Source: Acidimicrobilacustris europaeus
Lineage (GTDB): Bacteria > Actinomycetota > Acidimicrobiia > Acidimicrobiales > Acidimicrobilacustridaceae
Length of the DNA stretch: 64,000 nt
Assembly: GCA_965194515.1 (NCBI GenBank)
Contig: OZ239146.1
Location: 992,001-1,056,000 of the forward strand
Reading direction: 5' to 3'
Each line of letters starts with the position of its first letter. Positions within the stretch are counted from its first letter, which is position 1. The translations under genes were made by a program, and so were the position numbers. The notes below the pieces were generated by a model. It saw nothing but the letters and a program-made list of their open reading frames with translations. It was not told the origin of the DNA and did not search any database. This document shows positions 31,697 to 40,557 of the stretch, piece by piece.

Positions 31697-34594
31697 ATGT
31701 CTGATCCCCGCCCGTCATTTGAAGAACTCATTGCTGCCGACCAATTCGTTGGTCGGCATATCGGACCATCTGATGACGAGATCGAACGGATGCTCACTGT
31801 TGTCGGACAACCGACTCTTGAAGCACTCATCGATTCGGTTGTTCCTCCGTCTATTCGCTCGACGACTCCCCTCGCCGTTCCCGCAGCAGTCGATGAAGCC
31901 ACGATGCTTCAGAGATTGCGTTCCATCGCTGACCGAAACGTTGTCCGTACATCGCTGATCGGTTGCGGTTGGTACGACTGCGTAACTCCACCGGTGCTTC
32001 GACGCAATGTGCTCGAAAATCCCGCCTGGTACACCGCCTACACGCCGTATCAGCCAGAAATTAGTCAAGGCCGGCTCGAAGCACTTCTCATGTACCAGAC
32101 CATGGTCTGCGATCTCACCGGTATGGATATCGCAAACGCATCGATGCTCGACGAATCAACCGCAGCCGCAGAGGCAATGACCCTCATTCATCGAACCAAT
32201 GGGAAACGCGGTGATCGTTTCGTCGTCGATCGAGATACGCATCCCCAGACAATTGCGGTGCTGCAGACTCGCGCCGAACCGCTTGGTTTCACGATCGAAC
32301 TTGCCGATCCCGATGATCCCATCGCCGACGATGTCTTCGGGGTGTTGTTCTCGCACCCAGGTTCGTCTGGTGCGATCCGAGAGCTTTCGGCTGCAATCGA
32401 CGCTGCGCATATTGCCGGCGCACTTGTCGCAGTTACTACGGACCTCCTTGCGTGCTGCCTCGTTACTCCCCCAGGCGAGCTCGGTGCAGACGTTGTTGTT
32501 GGCTCTTCCCAACGATTCGGCATCCCACTCGGGTTTGGCGGGCCAAGTGCTGGGTTCCTCGCGACACGCGACGAACACCGACGCGTTCTTCCTGGCCGTC
32601 TCGTGGGTGTTTCGATCGACACTGCTGGTCGACCGGCGTACCGCCTTGCTCTACAGACTCGGGAGCAACACATCCGTCGTGAAAAGGCGACATCAAATAT
32701 CTGCACCGCTCAAGTCCTTCTCGCTGTAATGGCAGCGCTCTATGCCGCGTGGCACGGACCACAAGGACTTCGCCGCATTGCGACACGCGTCAATCGTCTC
32801 ACCGCTGCAGCGGCCGAAGGTTTCCGTGATCTTGGTCTCGGACCCGTGAATCAGACGTTTTTCGACACGCTTACGATTTCAGTTCCTTCCGGCGCTGATG
32901 CACTCGTAGCCACTGCGCGTTCGGCGGGTCTTGAACTACGTCGAGTCGACGCCGACACCATTTCGGTGTCGTTCGATGAGACCACAACGCCAGTAACCGT
33001 CTCTACGCTTTTGACCTGCGCGGGGGCCACCGAAGTTTCGGTTGCAAAACTCGACGCAACCGCACCTGAGTCCATCCCGGCAGCGAGTCAACGCACGACG
33101 ACCTATCTCGACCATCCCAATTTCACAACTCATCACAGCGAAACAGAAATGGTTCGGTATTTGCGCCGACTCGCCGATGTCGACCTCGCACTTGACCGGG
33201 CCATGATCCCTCTCGGTTCGTGCACAATGAAACTCAATTCGGCGGCCGAAATGGAACCTGTCACCTGGAGCCAATTCGCCGGGCTGCACCCGTATGTCGA
33301 CCCCGCAGATTCAGCTGGCTATCGAACAATCATTTCGGACCTTGAGCGGTGGCTCTCCGACATCACTGGCTACGACGCTGTATCGCTGCAGCCAAATGCT
33401 GGTTCCCAAGGAGAGTTCGCCGGACTTCTCGCGATTCGTGCATGGCATCTTGGCAATGGCGACGATCACCGCACTGTGTGTTTGATTCCTGCTTCAGCCC
33501 ACGGAACAAACGCTGCAAGCGCAACGATGGTCGGAATGCGCGTGATCGTTATCGCTTGCGATGAAAACGGCAATGTCGATGTCGACGATCTTCGATCAAA
33601 GATCGATGAACATGCGAACAACCTCGCAGCGTTGATGATCACCTACCCGTCGACTCACGGTGTTTTCGAAGAAGCCATCGGCGATATTTGCGGCGCGGTT
33701 CACGACGCCGGTGGACAGGTGTACCTCGACGGAGCAAACCTCAACGCCCTTGTCGGCGTTGCGCGGCCAGGTCATTTCGGCGCCGACGTTAGTCACCTCA
33801 ATCTCCATAAGACTTTCTGTATTCCCCACGGTGGTGGTGGACCAGGAGTTGGTCCTGTCGCTGTTCGATCTCACTTAGCCCCCTATCTGCCAGGCCATCC
33901 TGTGATTCCATCGGCTGGTCCTGTTCGAGACAGTTCGGTCACTGGTCCGCTCGTCGGCCCAGTTTCTTCAGCGCCTTATGGCTCAGCAAACATCCTCACG
34001 ATTCCATGGTCGTACATCTCGATGATGGGTCCCGAGGGCCTCGAGCGCGCTACTCATGTCGCAATCCTCAACGCGAATTACGTCGCGAGGCGACTCGAAG
34101 ACGCCTTCCCGATTCTCTACACCGGCCGCAACGGTTTAATTGCCCACGAGTGCATTCTCGATCTTCGGCCCATCACCAAAGAGACTGGCGTAACAGTCGA
34201 CGACGTCGCGAAGCGATTGATCGACTACGGCTTTCACGCTCCGACGATGTCGTTCCCTGTTGCCGGAACGCTCATGTTCGAGAGCACCGAGAGTGAAGGC
34301 TTGAACGAGCTCGATAGATTCTGCAACGCAATGCTGTCGATCCGACGTGAAATCGACCTTGTCGCTTCGGGCCATTGGCCAGCAGAGGACAATCCTTTGC
34401 ACAACGCTCCGCACACCGCAGCCGACCTCACCAGCAACTCATGGGAACACGCCTACACCCGAGAGGTCGCCGGCTGGCCCGCGGGCCACGTCGCTGCTCG
34501 CTATTGGCCTCCGGTGAGTCGAATCGACGGAGCGTACGGCGATCGAAATGTCGTGTGCTCGTGCCCGCCAATCGAAGCGTTTGCCGAAAACTAA
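31697..34594 (+). CDS. gcvP: Glycine dehydrogenase (aminomethyl-transferring), P-protein
   Basis: A 965-residue homodimer-type P-protein that decarboxylates glycine and transfers the aminomethyl group to lipoyl-GcvH. It starts MSDPRPSFEELIAADQFVGRHIGPSDDEIERM and includes the pyridoxal-phosphate lysine in HLNLHKTFCIPHGGGGPG. The open frame continues 63 codons upstream through the riboswitch, so ATG 31697 was chosen by homology and position. gcvT lies convergently with no spacer and gcvH is 3.7 kb away. Confidence 0.96.
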   Translation: MSDPRPSFEELIAADQFVGRHIGPSDDEIERMLTVVGQPTLEALIDSVVPPSIRSTTPLAVPAAVDEATMLQRLRSIADRNVVRTSLIGCGWYDCVTPPVLRRNVLENPAWYTAYTPYQPEISQGRLEALLMYQTMVCDLTGMDIANASMLDESTAAAEAMTLIHRTNGKRGDRFVVDRDTHPQTIAVLQTRAEPLGFTIELADPDDPIADDVFGVLFSHPGSSGAIRELSAAIDAAHIAGALVAVTTDLLACCLVTPPGELGADVVVGSSQRFGIPLGFGGPSAGFLATRDEHRRVLPGRLVGVSIDTAGRPAYRLALQTREQHIRREKATSNICTAQVLLAVMAALYAAWHGPQGLRRIATRVNRLTAAAAEGFRDLGLGPVNQTFFDTLTISVPSGADALVATARSAGLELRRVDADTISVSFDETTTPVTVSTLLTCAGATEVSVAKLDATAPESIPAASQRTTTYLDHPNFTTHHSETEMVRYLRRLADVDLALDRAMIPLGSCTMKLNSAAEMEPVTWSQFAGLHPYVDPADSAGYRTIISDLERWLSDITGYDAVSLQPNAGSQGEFAGLLAIRAWHLGNGDDHRTVCLIPASAHGTNAASATMVGMRVIVIACDENGNVDVDDLRSKIDEHANNLAALMITYPSTHGVFEEAIGDICGAVHDAGGQVYLDGANLNALVGVARPGHFGADVSHLNLHKTFCIPHGGGGPGVGPVAVRSHLAPYLPGHPVIPSAGPVRDSSVTGPLVGPVSSAPYGSANILTIPWSYISMMGPEGLERATHVAILNANYVARRLEDAFPILYTGRNGLIAHECILDLRPITKETGVTVDDVAKRLIDYGFHAPTMSFPVAGTLMFESTESEGLNELDRFCNAMLSIRREIDLVASGHWPAEDNPLHNAPHTAADLTSNSWEHAYTREVAGWPAGHVAARYWPPVSRIDGAYGDRNVVCSCPPIEAFAEN

Positions 34595-35677
34595 TCAGCC
34601 CACAAACGGCGGCTTCACAACAACCGCATCGAGAAGTGTTCCGCGGACGTCGATAGAGAACTGATCGCCCACGCTTGCGTCGGGCGGGAGGAACGCAAGT
34701 GCGATCCCATGTCCCAGTTCGGGCGAATAATTTCCGCTCGTTACTTCTCCGACGACAACGCCGTCGCGCAAAACCGCTGATCCTTCTCGTGGTGGTCTCC
34801 GACCCTCGGTGACGAGCCCAGCAAGTCGGCGCGAGATCCCTCGATCACGTTCAGCAGCAAGAGCCTCTGAACCTCGGAACGGACCTTTGTCGAAGCGAAC
34901 GGCCCAACCAAGCCCAGCCTGCAAGGACGTGATGCCCGCTCCGAGCTCATGTCCGTGCAAAGGAAGACCAGCTTCGAGCCGCAATGTGTCTCGCGCACCT
35001 AAACCTGCCGGGGTGATTCCTGCGCTCGTCAACGCTAACCAAAGCGCTGCCGCGTGTGACGCAGGTACGGCGATCTCGACACCGTCTTCTCCGGTGTATC
35101 CGGTTCCGGCCACAACGAGAGCAGCGCCCTGCCATTCGAGGCGTCGAACATCGAAACGATTCACCGAAGCGATTGCTTCATCGACAGTCGAGAGCAGCGA
35201 TCGGGCTTGTGGTCCCTGCACTGCCAAAATCGCACGTTCAGAAGTGATGTCGCCCGCATCGATTGTGATGCCGTCCATACTCATAACGATCTGCTCTAAC
35301 GCACCTGTAACTCGATCTGTATTCGAAGCGTTGGGCATGACATCGAATGTCTCGGGATCAACCCACCAAATGATGATGTCGTCAACAACTGAAGCATCGT
35401 CTTGATCGAGAAGGTGGGTGTACTGCGCACGCCCTGGAGCAATCCGATGGAGATCGTTTGTGAACGCTCGCTGCAGCACATCGAAGGCATCGGGACCAGT
35501 GACTCGAACTGTGCCGAGATGGGAGACATCGAAAACAACTGCGCCATGGCGGCAGGCGCGATGTTCGGCGAGGGTCCCTTCCTCGTACGAAAGGGGCATG
35601 TCCCAACCACCAAACGGCACCATTTTGGCGCCGATCGAACGATGGACAGCGTCAAGAGGAGAAAGGCGATCAGTCAC
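34595..35677 (-). CDS. gcvT: Aminomethyltransferase, glycine cleavage T-protein
   Basis: A 360-residue T-protein that moves the methylene from the aminomethyl-lipoyl of GcvH to tetrahydrofolate, releasing ammonia. The N-terminal MVPFGGWDMPLSYEEGTLAEHRACR with VFDVSHLG and the C-terminal GEVTSGNYSPELGHGIALAF block are standard. Its stop codon abuts the gcvP stop (34594/34595), so the two convergent genes have no terminator between them. Its promoter region lies in the 57 bases to the next gene. Confidence 0.95.
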   Translation of the reverse strand: MTDRLSPLDAVHRSIGAKMVPFGGWDMPLSYEEGTLAEHRACRHGAVVFDVSHLGTVRVTGPDAFDVLQRAFTNDLHRIAPGRAQYTHLLDQDDASVVDDIIIWWVDPETFDVMPNASNTDRVTGALEQIVMSMDGITIDAGDITSERAILAVQGPQARSLLSTVDEAIASVNRFDVRRLEWQGAALVVAGTGYTGEDGVEIAVPASHAAALWLALTSAGITPAGLGARDTLRLEAGLPLHGHELGAGITSLQAGLGWAVRFDKGPFRGSEALAAERDRGISRRLAGLVTEGRRPPREGSAVLRDGVVVGEVTSGNYSPELGHGIALAFLPPDASVGDQFSIDVRGTLLDAVVVKPPFVG

Positions 35678-35734
35678 GTCGTGACCCTAGTTTCGGAGAA
35701 ACGTTGTCGGTGCCACTCCGTCGTGCGATCCAAC

Positions 35735-36247
35735 TCAAATCGCAGTTGAAATCGGCGTCGTCGAAAGATCGCCAACCACTGCGGTTGAATCCGCAGATGA
35801 CCCTGCAGGGGGACGAAGTTCGCGAATTCGCGCATCCATCTCGTCTCGAACGCCTGCCAACGGGAGGATGTTCAAGACACCCTGTCCCTTATGGATCAGG
35901 TCGATGAGTTCGCCATCAGATTGGATGACTACCGAAGTTGAACCCTGGATGACGAGATTTGCTGAGGTGATCTCTTGTCCGAGAATGTCTCGCAGATAGC
36001 TGAACACCTCACGAACATTCTCGAGGCGAATTCCTGCATCGAGAAGACTCTTGATGACCTTCAGTTCAAGAAGGTCGGTGTAGCCGTAGCGGCGGCGACT
36101 GCCACTCCCGGCAGCATCGGTCAGTGTCGGACGAACCAAGTCAGTTCGAGCCCAGTAATCGAGTTGGCGGTACGTAATGCCGACAATCTCTGCAGCCTTC
36201 GCGCCACTAAAGCCGTAATCGACCGCGCGTTCATTCGTAGATGCCAT
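35735..36247 (-). CDS. MerR-family transcriptional regulator (Rv1830-like)
   Basis: A 170-residue MerR-type regulator: winged helix-turn-helix (about 15-75, GFSGAKAAEIVGITYRQLDYWARTDLVRPT, then SRRRYGYTDLLELKVIKSLL) followed by a helical dimerisation and small C-terminal domain with no metal-binding cysteines. The gene order here matches M. tuberculosis Rv1826-Rv1832, where Rv1830 occupies this place. ATG 36247 has GGGAG 6 bases upstream and removes 13 random residues. An inverted repeat lies upstream (36317-36340). Confidence 0.85.
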   Translation of the reverse strand: MASTNERAVDYGFSGAKAAEIVGITYRQLDYWARTDLVRPTLTDAAGSGSRRRYGYTDLLELKVIKSLLDAGIRLENVREVFSYLRDILGQEITSANLVIQGSTSVVIQSDGELIDLIHKGQGVLNILPLAGVRDEMDARIRELRPPAGSSADSTAVVGDLSTTPISTAI

Positions 36248-36268
36248 GGATACTCCCAGTGATGACAA

Positions 36269-36286
36269 GTGACGGCCCTGCGTCAC
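36269..36286. promoter_or_regulatory. Small inverted repeat in the leader of the MerR gene
   Basis: GTGACG and CGTCAC are separated by 6 bases, 22 bases upstream of the MerR start; it can form a short hairpin in the leader. Confidence 0.25.
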
Positions 36287-36316
36287 AGAACGGGATCGGC
36301 GCTGACCCCACGGATG

Positions 36317-36340
36317 ACAACGACGAAATTACGACGTTGT
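36317..36340. promoter_or_regulatory. Imperfect 24-bp inverted repeat upstream of the MerR gene, possible MerR operator
   Basis: Half-sites ACAACG and CGTTGT flank a symmetric AT-centred CG-A-AATT-A-CG core; only the two A/A pairs break symmetry. It lies 70-93 bases upstream of the MerR gene, in the only gap of the DUF151-MerR pair, consistent with MerR-family autoregulation. Confidence 0.35.
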
Positions 36341-36399
36341 AAGGACCGCTGACCGTACAGGGCGCCGCGCGCGGCGTCAATGGTTGGGCCGATACCCCC

Positions 36400-36894
36400 T
36401 CAGGACGCGAAATCCTCAGGATTCACGTTGTCAATAAAGGCACGGAACTCCTCGACCACGTCTCCCCCGTCGTCGGAACCGTCAGTTTCGTCGTCAGGGA
36501 GCAGACCCGCAGCCTCGACGACAGAATCGTCGGCCCATATCGGGCAGTGAAAGCGCAATGCCAGTGCCACAGCGTCAGACGGCCGGGCCGATAAGCGAGA
36601 CTCGGTTTCGGCAACTTTCAGGACCAACTCGGCATAAAAAGTGCCACCGTCGACTTTGGTGATCTCAATGGCCATCAGCGTGGCGCCCAAATGCTCGATC
36701 GCTTCGCAAAAGAGATCATGAGTGAGTGGTCTCGGGGTAACGACCCCTTCGAGCCCAAAGCTGATTGCTGCTGCTTCGGCGTGCCCGATGAAGATAGGCA
36801 CGAGCCGGCCCGCACCTGCGACCTCACGCAAAACGAGTACTGGTGCATTGCCGGGGATATCAACCTGAACGTTGATGACTTCCATCTCAATCAC
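36400..36894 (-). CDS. Bifunctional nuclease family protein (DUF151, Rv1829-like)
   Basis: A 164-residue DUF151 protein. The N-terminal MEVINVQVDIPGNAPVLVLREVAGAGRLVPIFIG and the LSARPSDAVALALRFHCPIWADD block are highly typical. The family includes bifunctional DNase/RNase homologues from plants and Mycobacterium (Rv1829), but catalytic activity is poorly established. Position between the two MerR genes matches the mycobacterial order. The downstream ATG at 36885 is an alternative start. Confidence 0.88.
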   Translation of the reverse strand: MIEMEVINVQVDIPGNAPVLVLREVAGAGRLVPIFIGHAEAAAISFGLEGVVTPRPLTHDLFCEAIEHLGATLMAIEITKVDGGTFYAELVLKVAETESRLSARPSDAVALALRFHCPIWADDSVVEAAGLLPDDETDGSDDGGDVVEEFRAFIDNVNPEDFAS

Positions 36895-36936
36895 CGGCTC
36901 AGACTACCGGCATGGAACAGCAACCGAACCCGTGGA

Positions 36937-37839
36937 TCAGGGTTGGCCCAGATACTCACGCAATGAGGCCCGGACCATTACTGCCCGCAGGTCATCGGCG
37001 AGCTCTGCCAACTCTTCGAGCATCTCAACCGCCTCTTCCCGGGCGGCAGCACGGCGCTGTTTCAAGAGCGGAGTAATCAGCTGCTCAAACAGCCCGGCTT
37101 CACGATCGGCCGACACTTTGTACATGCGCAGGTGTCGGGGTTCGATTCCGTGCCTCCCGAATCCGCCAGCGAGGCGCGCCACGACAAGTGCTTCTTCGTC
37201 GTAGTACTCAACATGGCCCATGGATCGACGCGTGAGAAGACCGAACTTCTCGAGTTCAGCGACGTCAGACTGACCCAAGCCGCTCTGCTCGCAGAGTTCC
37301 TTGAGTGTGAGCGCAACCTCGGGAACTTCAATCTCTTCGTCCGCGCCTTTCACTGGCGTCGGATCGCCCTTCTTGTGTCCGGTCGGGTGCCGCTTGCCGC
37401 CTCGAGGTTCGGGGGCAGTGGCGGCTGGACCTTCGAGCAAACTCGTGACGGCGCTCGTTCGAGAAGTCGAGCCTCCGTCCTTCGCTGCAGAGTTCTCGAG
37501 GTTCTCAGATGTGGCGGAACCATTCGAGTTCACGGCGTTCTCTGATGAGCGCTCAAACGGCAGAACACCCTCGGGCGGACCATCGGCGAAATCGCCTGCG
37601 GCCAGACGATCCTTGATCACCTTCAATGGCAAGAAGTGTTCTCGTTGTTGCGTGAGGATCCATCGCAGTCGTTCAATGTCTTCATCATGGAACTTCCGGT
37701 ATCCCGACGGTGTGCGCTCAGGGTTCAATAAACCTTGGCTTTCCAAGAATCGAATCTTGGAGATGGTGATGTCGGGGTAGTCGCTCTGCAGCAGCGCCAA
37801 GACTTCGCCAATTGAGGAATGGGAAACTGTGTCAGTCAC
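36937..37839 (-). CDS. ftsR: MerR-family regulator FtsR (Rv1828-like)
   Basis: A 300-residue MerR-like regulator. HTH of the MerR type at about 8-75 (LQSDYPDITISKIRFLESQGL, GYRKFHDEDIERLRWIL), a long low-complexity linker, and a second winged-helix module (about 155-235, LKELCEQSGLGQSDVAELEKFGLL). In Corynebacterium FtsR activates ftsZ. The GTG start overlaps the FHA-protein stop (GTGA), indicating translational coupling. No metal-binding cysteines are present. Confidence 0.88.
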   Translation of the reverse strand: MTDTVSHSSIGEVLALLQSDYPDITISKIRFLESQGLLNPERTPSGYRKFHDEDIERLRWILTQQREHFLPLKVIKDRLAAGDFADGPPEGVLPFERSSENAVNSNGSATSENLENSAAKDGGSTSRTSAVTSLLEGPAATAPEPRGGKRHPTGHKKGDPTPVKGADEEIEVPEVALTLKELCEQSGLGQSDVAELEKFGLLTRRSMGHVEYYDEEALVVARLAGGFGRHGIEPRHLRMYKVSADREAGLFEQLITPLLKQRRAAAREEAVEMLEELAELADDLRAVMVRASLREYLGQP

Positions 37840-38333
37840 GCGCCGTCTCCGCCGAGGAGAAACACGAGCTTGAACTTTCCGATTTGCAATTCGTCGCCGC
37901 TCGAAAGAATTGCAGTCTCGATTCGTTGCCGGTTGAGATAGGTGCCATTGAGTGAATCGGTATCGCAGGCCAACCAAGTGCCATCGGTGACGCGCCGGAG
38001 TTCGGCGTGGCGCCGCGAAACTGTTATGTCGTCGAGGAAAATATCCGAGTCCGGATGCCGGCCTGCAGTCACCACGTCGCTGTCTAACGCGAATCGACTG
38101 CCAGCCTTTGAACCACGCTGGACAACAAGCATCGCCGTATCGGCAGGAATGCCCTCGACAACGACAGCAACATCGCTCTCGACAGGGTCACCGGGCGTCA
38201 CTGGGTGAAAGGTGATCGTTGTGTGGTCGGGCGCGAGCGATTCAAGGACAGCACCGCATGAGGAGCAGAAATTTGCTCCTAGCGAATTGCGGTGCCCGCA
38301 GTTATTACAGAATCCCTCGACGACAGCCATCAC
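37836..38333 (-). CDS. garA: FHA-domain protein with N-terminal zinc ribbon (GarA/OdhI-like)
   Basis: A 165-residue protein. N-terminal zinc ribbon (CNNCGHRNSLGANFCSSCG, four Cys), a short linker containing HTTITF, reminiscent of the ETTSVF phospho-motif of GarA, and an FHA domain (about 65-155; GRHPDSDIFLDD, SRRHAE, NGTYLN). In mycobacteria and corynebacteria the unphosphorylated FHA protein inhibits 2-oxoglutarate dehydrogenase and regulates glutamate dehydrogenase; phosphorylation of the TT motif locks it. The zinc ribbon is unusual compared with mycobacterial GarA. It overlaps gcvH (ATGA). Confidence 0.85.
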   Translation of the reverse strand: MMAVVEGFCNNCGHRNSLGANFCSSCGAVLESLAPDHTTITFHPVTPGDPVESDVAVVVEGIPADTAMLVVQRGSKAGSRFALDSDVVTAGRHPDSDIFLDDITVSRRHAELRRVTDGTWLACDTDSLNGTYLNRQRIETAILSSGDELQIGKFKLVFLLGGDGA

Positions 38334-38713
38334 GATCCTTCGATCAACCGCCGATAACCATCGACATCGAGAAGAGCGTCAACAGAATTTGGATCAGAAG
38401 GTTCAATGATGCAGATCCAGCCATCGCCGTATGGATCGTCATTCAGACGCTCCGGTGAATCCGAAAGTGAATCGTTCACTGCGATAACCGTGCCGGCAAC
38501 TGGTGCGTAGATGTCCGAGACCGATTTAGTTGACTCGACTTCACTGACCTTTGCGGCCGCATCGACTTGCATGCCAACTTCGGGGATCTCAACGAACACG
38601 ACGTCGCCGAGAGCATCTTGTGCGTAGTCAGTGATTCCGAGACGAAGCTGACCGTTCTCGAGACGAACCCATTCGTGGTCGGAGGAATAGCGCAGATCAT
38701 CAGGCAGTTGCAT
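38330..38713 (-). CDS. gcvH: Glycine cleavage system H-protein
   Basis: A 127-residue lipoyl-carrier shuttling the aminomethyl group among P-, T- and L-proteins. Lipoyl lysine lies in the conserved VESTKSVSDIYAPVAG segment (about residue 62). Length and sequence are standard. It overlaps the GarA-like gene and precedes it, as in the Rv1826-Rv1827 pair, coupling glycine metabolism with the FHA regulator. Confidence 0.95.
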   Translation of the reverse strand: MQLPDDLRYSSDHEWVRLENGQLRLGITDYAQDALGDVVFVEIPEVGMQVDAAAKVSEVESTKSVSDIYAPVAGTVIAVNDSLSDSPERLNDDPYGDGWICIIEPSDPNSVDALLDVDGYRRLIEGS

Positions 38714-38776
38714 GGGCCGAACGCTATCCGATTGCCTCGACCTCCACCGAAGCGTGAGCCCCGGCGCCGAGGGGCC

Positions 38777-39382
38777 TCACTCCCCCGCAGCCCTCGCCTC
38801 GCGCCCGTCACGCAGGGCCTGAAGGCCGATCGGTACGTAGAGACCTGCTGCGTAATACGAGGCTGCCAGTGCAGGCAGCGCGCAGGCCCAAGCGGCGATC
38901 TCAAAGAACGGTTGCAGCACCCAGTCAGTTGAGGCCCAGAGGAACCCGGGGAAGGCAAACATCAACCCGAACGTGGCCGCCTTACCGATCCACGTCACAT
39001 CGATACGGCGGGCTCCAAGGGAGGCCAAGACCAACGTGGCCAAAGAGAGAGCCACCTCTCGCACCAACACGGCGATACAAAACCAGAGCGGAGCGGATCC
39101 GGCGATGATGATTGCGACGATAGAGACGAAGAAAAGCAGTCGGTCGACTACCGGATCAAAAATCTTTCCGAAGTTGGAAACGGCGTTGAACCGACGCGCG
39201 TACCAGCCGTCTACCCAATCAGTTGCTCCCAAAACGCCAAGGAGTGCCCCTGCCGCCAGAGGGTTTTCTCGATCAAGCAGAAGCCAGACGAAAACTGGCA
39301 AACACAGCAAGCGACCGAGTGTGATCAGGTTGGGAACAGTGAGAATCTGGTTCTCAGGTTCGGAGTTGGTGGGCACGCTCAT
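38777..39382 (-). CDS. pgsA: CDP-alcohol phosphatidyltransferase (PgsA-like)
   Basis: A 201-residue membrane enzyme with about five hydrophobic helices and the complete CDP-alcohol phosphotransferase signature DWVDGWYARRFNAVSNFGKIFD (D-x2-D-G-x2-A-R-x8-G-x3-D, then x3-D). It probably makes phosphatidylglycerophosphate or another phospholipid head group. ATG 39382 is preceded by TAGAGT at 7 bases, a leaderless layout, so it is preferred to the GTG at 39391. Position before gcvH matches the mycobacterial pgsA2-gcvH-garA order. Confidence 0.85.
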   Translation of the reverse strand: MSVPTNSEPENQILTVPNLITLGRLLCLPVFVWLLLDRENPLAAGALLGVLGATDWVDGWYARRFNAVSNFGKIFDPVVDRLLFFVSIVAIIIAGSAPLWFCIAVLVREVALSLATLVLASLGARRIDVTWIGKAATFGLMFAFPGFLWASTDWVLQPFFEIAAWACALPALAASYYAAGLYVPIGLQALRDGREARAAGE

Positions 39383-39389
39383 TCGTTGC

Positions 39390-39399
39390 ACTCTACGAT
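39390..39399. promoter_or_regulatory. Overlapping divergent -10 elements for pgsA and the HIT gene
   Basis: TAGAGT on the minus strand (39395-39390) lies 7 bases before the pgsA ATG, and TACGAT on the plus strand (39394-39399) lies 9 bases before the HIT ATG. The two hexamers overlap by two bases, so polymerases would compete. Confidence 0.4.
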
Positions 39400-39408
39400 T
39401 CCCAAACC

Positions 39409-39819
39409 ATGAGCACCTTGTTTACCAAGATCATCAACGGCGACCTTCCGGGACGGTTCGTTTACCGAGACGATTTGTGCGTTGCTTTCCTCACGATCGC
39501 CCCGATCTGCCCCGGCCACACCCTCGTTGTTCCGCGACTCGAAGTTGACCATTGGGTCGATCTCCCTGACGAACTTGCCGGACATCTCGCCATCGTTGCC
39601 CGCAAAATTGGTGCGGCTCAGATGACCGCATTTGAGGCCGAGAGAATCTCGCTCATCATCGCGGGGTTGGAAGTCCCCCACACCCACCTTCACGTTCTGC
39701 CGATAACTTCGGAAGCCGACATCGATTTCCGAAAAGCCAACAGTGCGGTCGATCCCGCCGAACTCGACCAAGCAGCGAAGGATCTTCGCGCAGCGCTGGG
39801 ACCAGACGCTTCGGCGTAA
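39409..39819 (+). CDS. HIT-family hydrolase
   Basis: A 136-residue histidine-triad protein with the catalytic HTHLHVLP near residue 90. It opens with the standard STLFTKIINGDLPGRFVYRDD and PGHTLVVPR segments. HIT proteins hydrolyse nucleoside phosphoramidates and dinucleotides; the substrate here is unknown. It is divergent from pgsA and convergent with the SRAP gene. Confidence 0.88.
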   Translation: MSTLFTKIINGDLPGRFVYRDDLCVAFLTIAPICPGHTLVVPRLEVDHWVDLPDELAGHLAIVARKIGAAQMTAFEAERISLIIAGLEVPHTHLHVLPITSEADIDFRKANSAVDPAELDQAAKDLRAALGPDASA

Positions 39820-39823
39820 CCGG

Positions 39824-40555
39824 TTACAACAAACGTCCTTGTCCTTCGGCTTGACCGTCGGCGACAATCTCGGCGCGCTGAACGAGTGACGCATCGCGAT
39901 TCCGCACGTTGTTTACCTCTGTTGATACCGGCCACCACTGCAGCCATGACTCTGGAGCGGGCCTTAATAGGGACTGCAACTCATCGATGCAGTCATTTGA
40001 TGGGTCAAGCCATCGTGCCCACTGATCTCGCGAGAGGATCATCGGCATTCGATCATGCAGCGGTGCAATCAATTCGTTCGGCGGTCCGGTAATGATTGAA
40101 CATGTCCGAAGGACCGCAGCTGTTTCTGGCTCTTCTTTGCTGCGCCATGACTCCCAAATACCAGCGAACGCAAGCGGACTGCCATCAGTTGATGTGATGT
40201 AGACCGGTTGCTTCTTCTTTCGCTCCGGCACATGGACCCACTCATAAAATCCATCGACGGGAATGAGACATCGGCGTCGCCGGAATGCCGATCGAAACGA
40301 AGGCTTCACCGCAACGGTTTCGGACCGAGCATTGATAAGACGCGAACCGATCGCAGGGCTTTCTGCCCAACTTGGCACCAGACCCCACAACATCAGGTCA
40401 AGGCGACGCTGTCCGTTCTCCTCCTGATGCACAACGGCAACGTCACTGGTGGGAGCAACGTTGTAGTTCTCGATCTCATCGGGAAGTTCAGTCGCTGCTT
40501 CGAAGAAATCAGCCAATTCCGATGCAGGCGTCGTACTAGTGAACCGCCCACACAC
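39824..40555 (-). CDS. SRAP/HMCES-type abasic-site cross-linking protein (YedK family)
   Basis: A 243-residue SOS-response-associated peptidase family protein that forms a thiazolidine cross-link with abasic sites in single-stranded DNA through Cys2. The N-terminal MCGRFT, the ARSET region, VDGFYEW, and the late LHDRMPMIL (catalytic His) are all present. GTG start, two bases after the mprF-like stop. Given the PafBC genes, a DNA-damage role is plausible. Confidence 0.92.
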   Translation of the reverse strand: MCGRFTSTTPASELADFFEAATELPDEIENYNVAPTSDVAVVHQEENGQRRLDLMLWGLVPSWAESPAIGSRLINARSETVAVKPSFRSAFRRRRCLIPVDGFYEWVHVPERKKKQPVYITSTDGSPLAFAGIWESWRSKEEPETAAVLRTCSIITGPPNELIAPLHDRMPMILSRDQWARWLDPSNDCIDELQSLLRPAPESWLQWWPVSTEVNNVRNRDASLVQRAEIVADGQAEGQGRLL

Positions 40556-40557
40556 GA

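Noticed and set aside
35704..35712. TTGTCGGTG similar to the PafBC DNA-damage promoter motif
   Set aside because: No TANNNT at the expected distance and it points away from the adjacent gene start, so it is likely chance.
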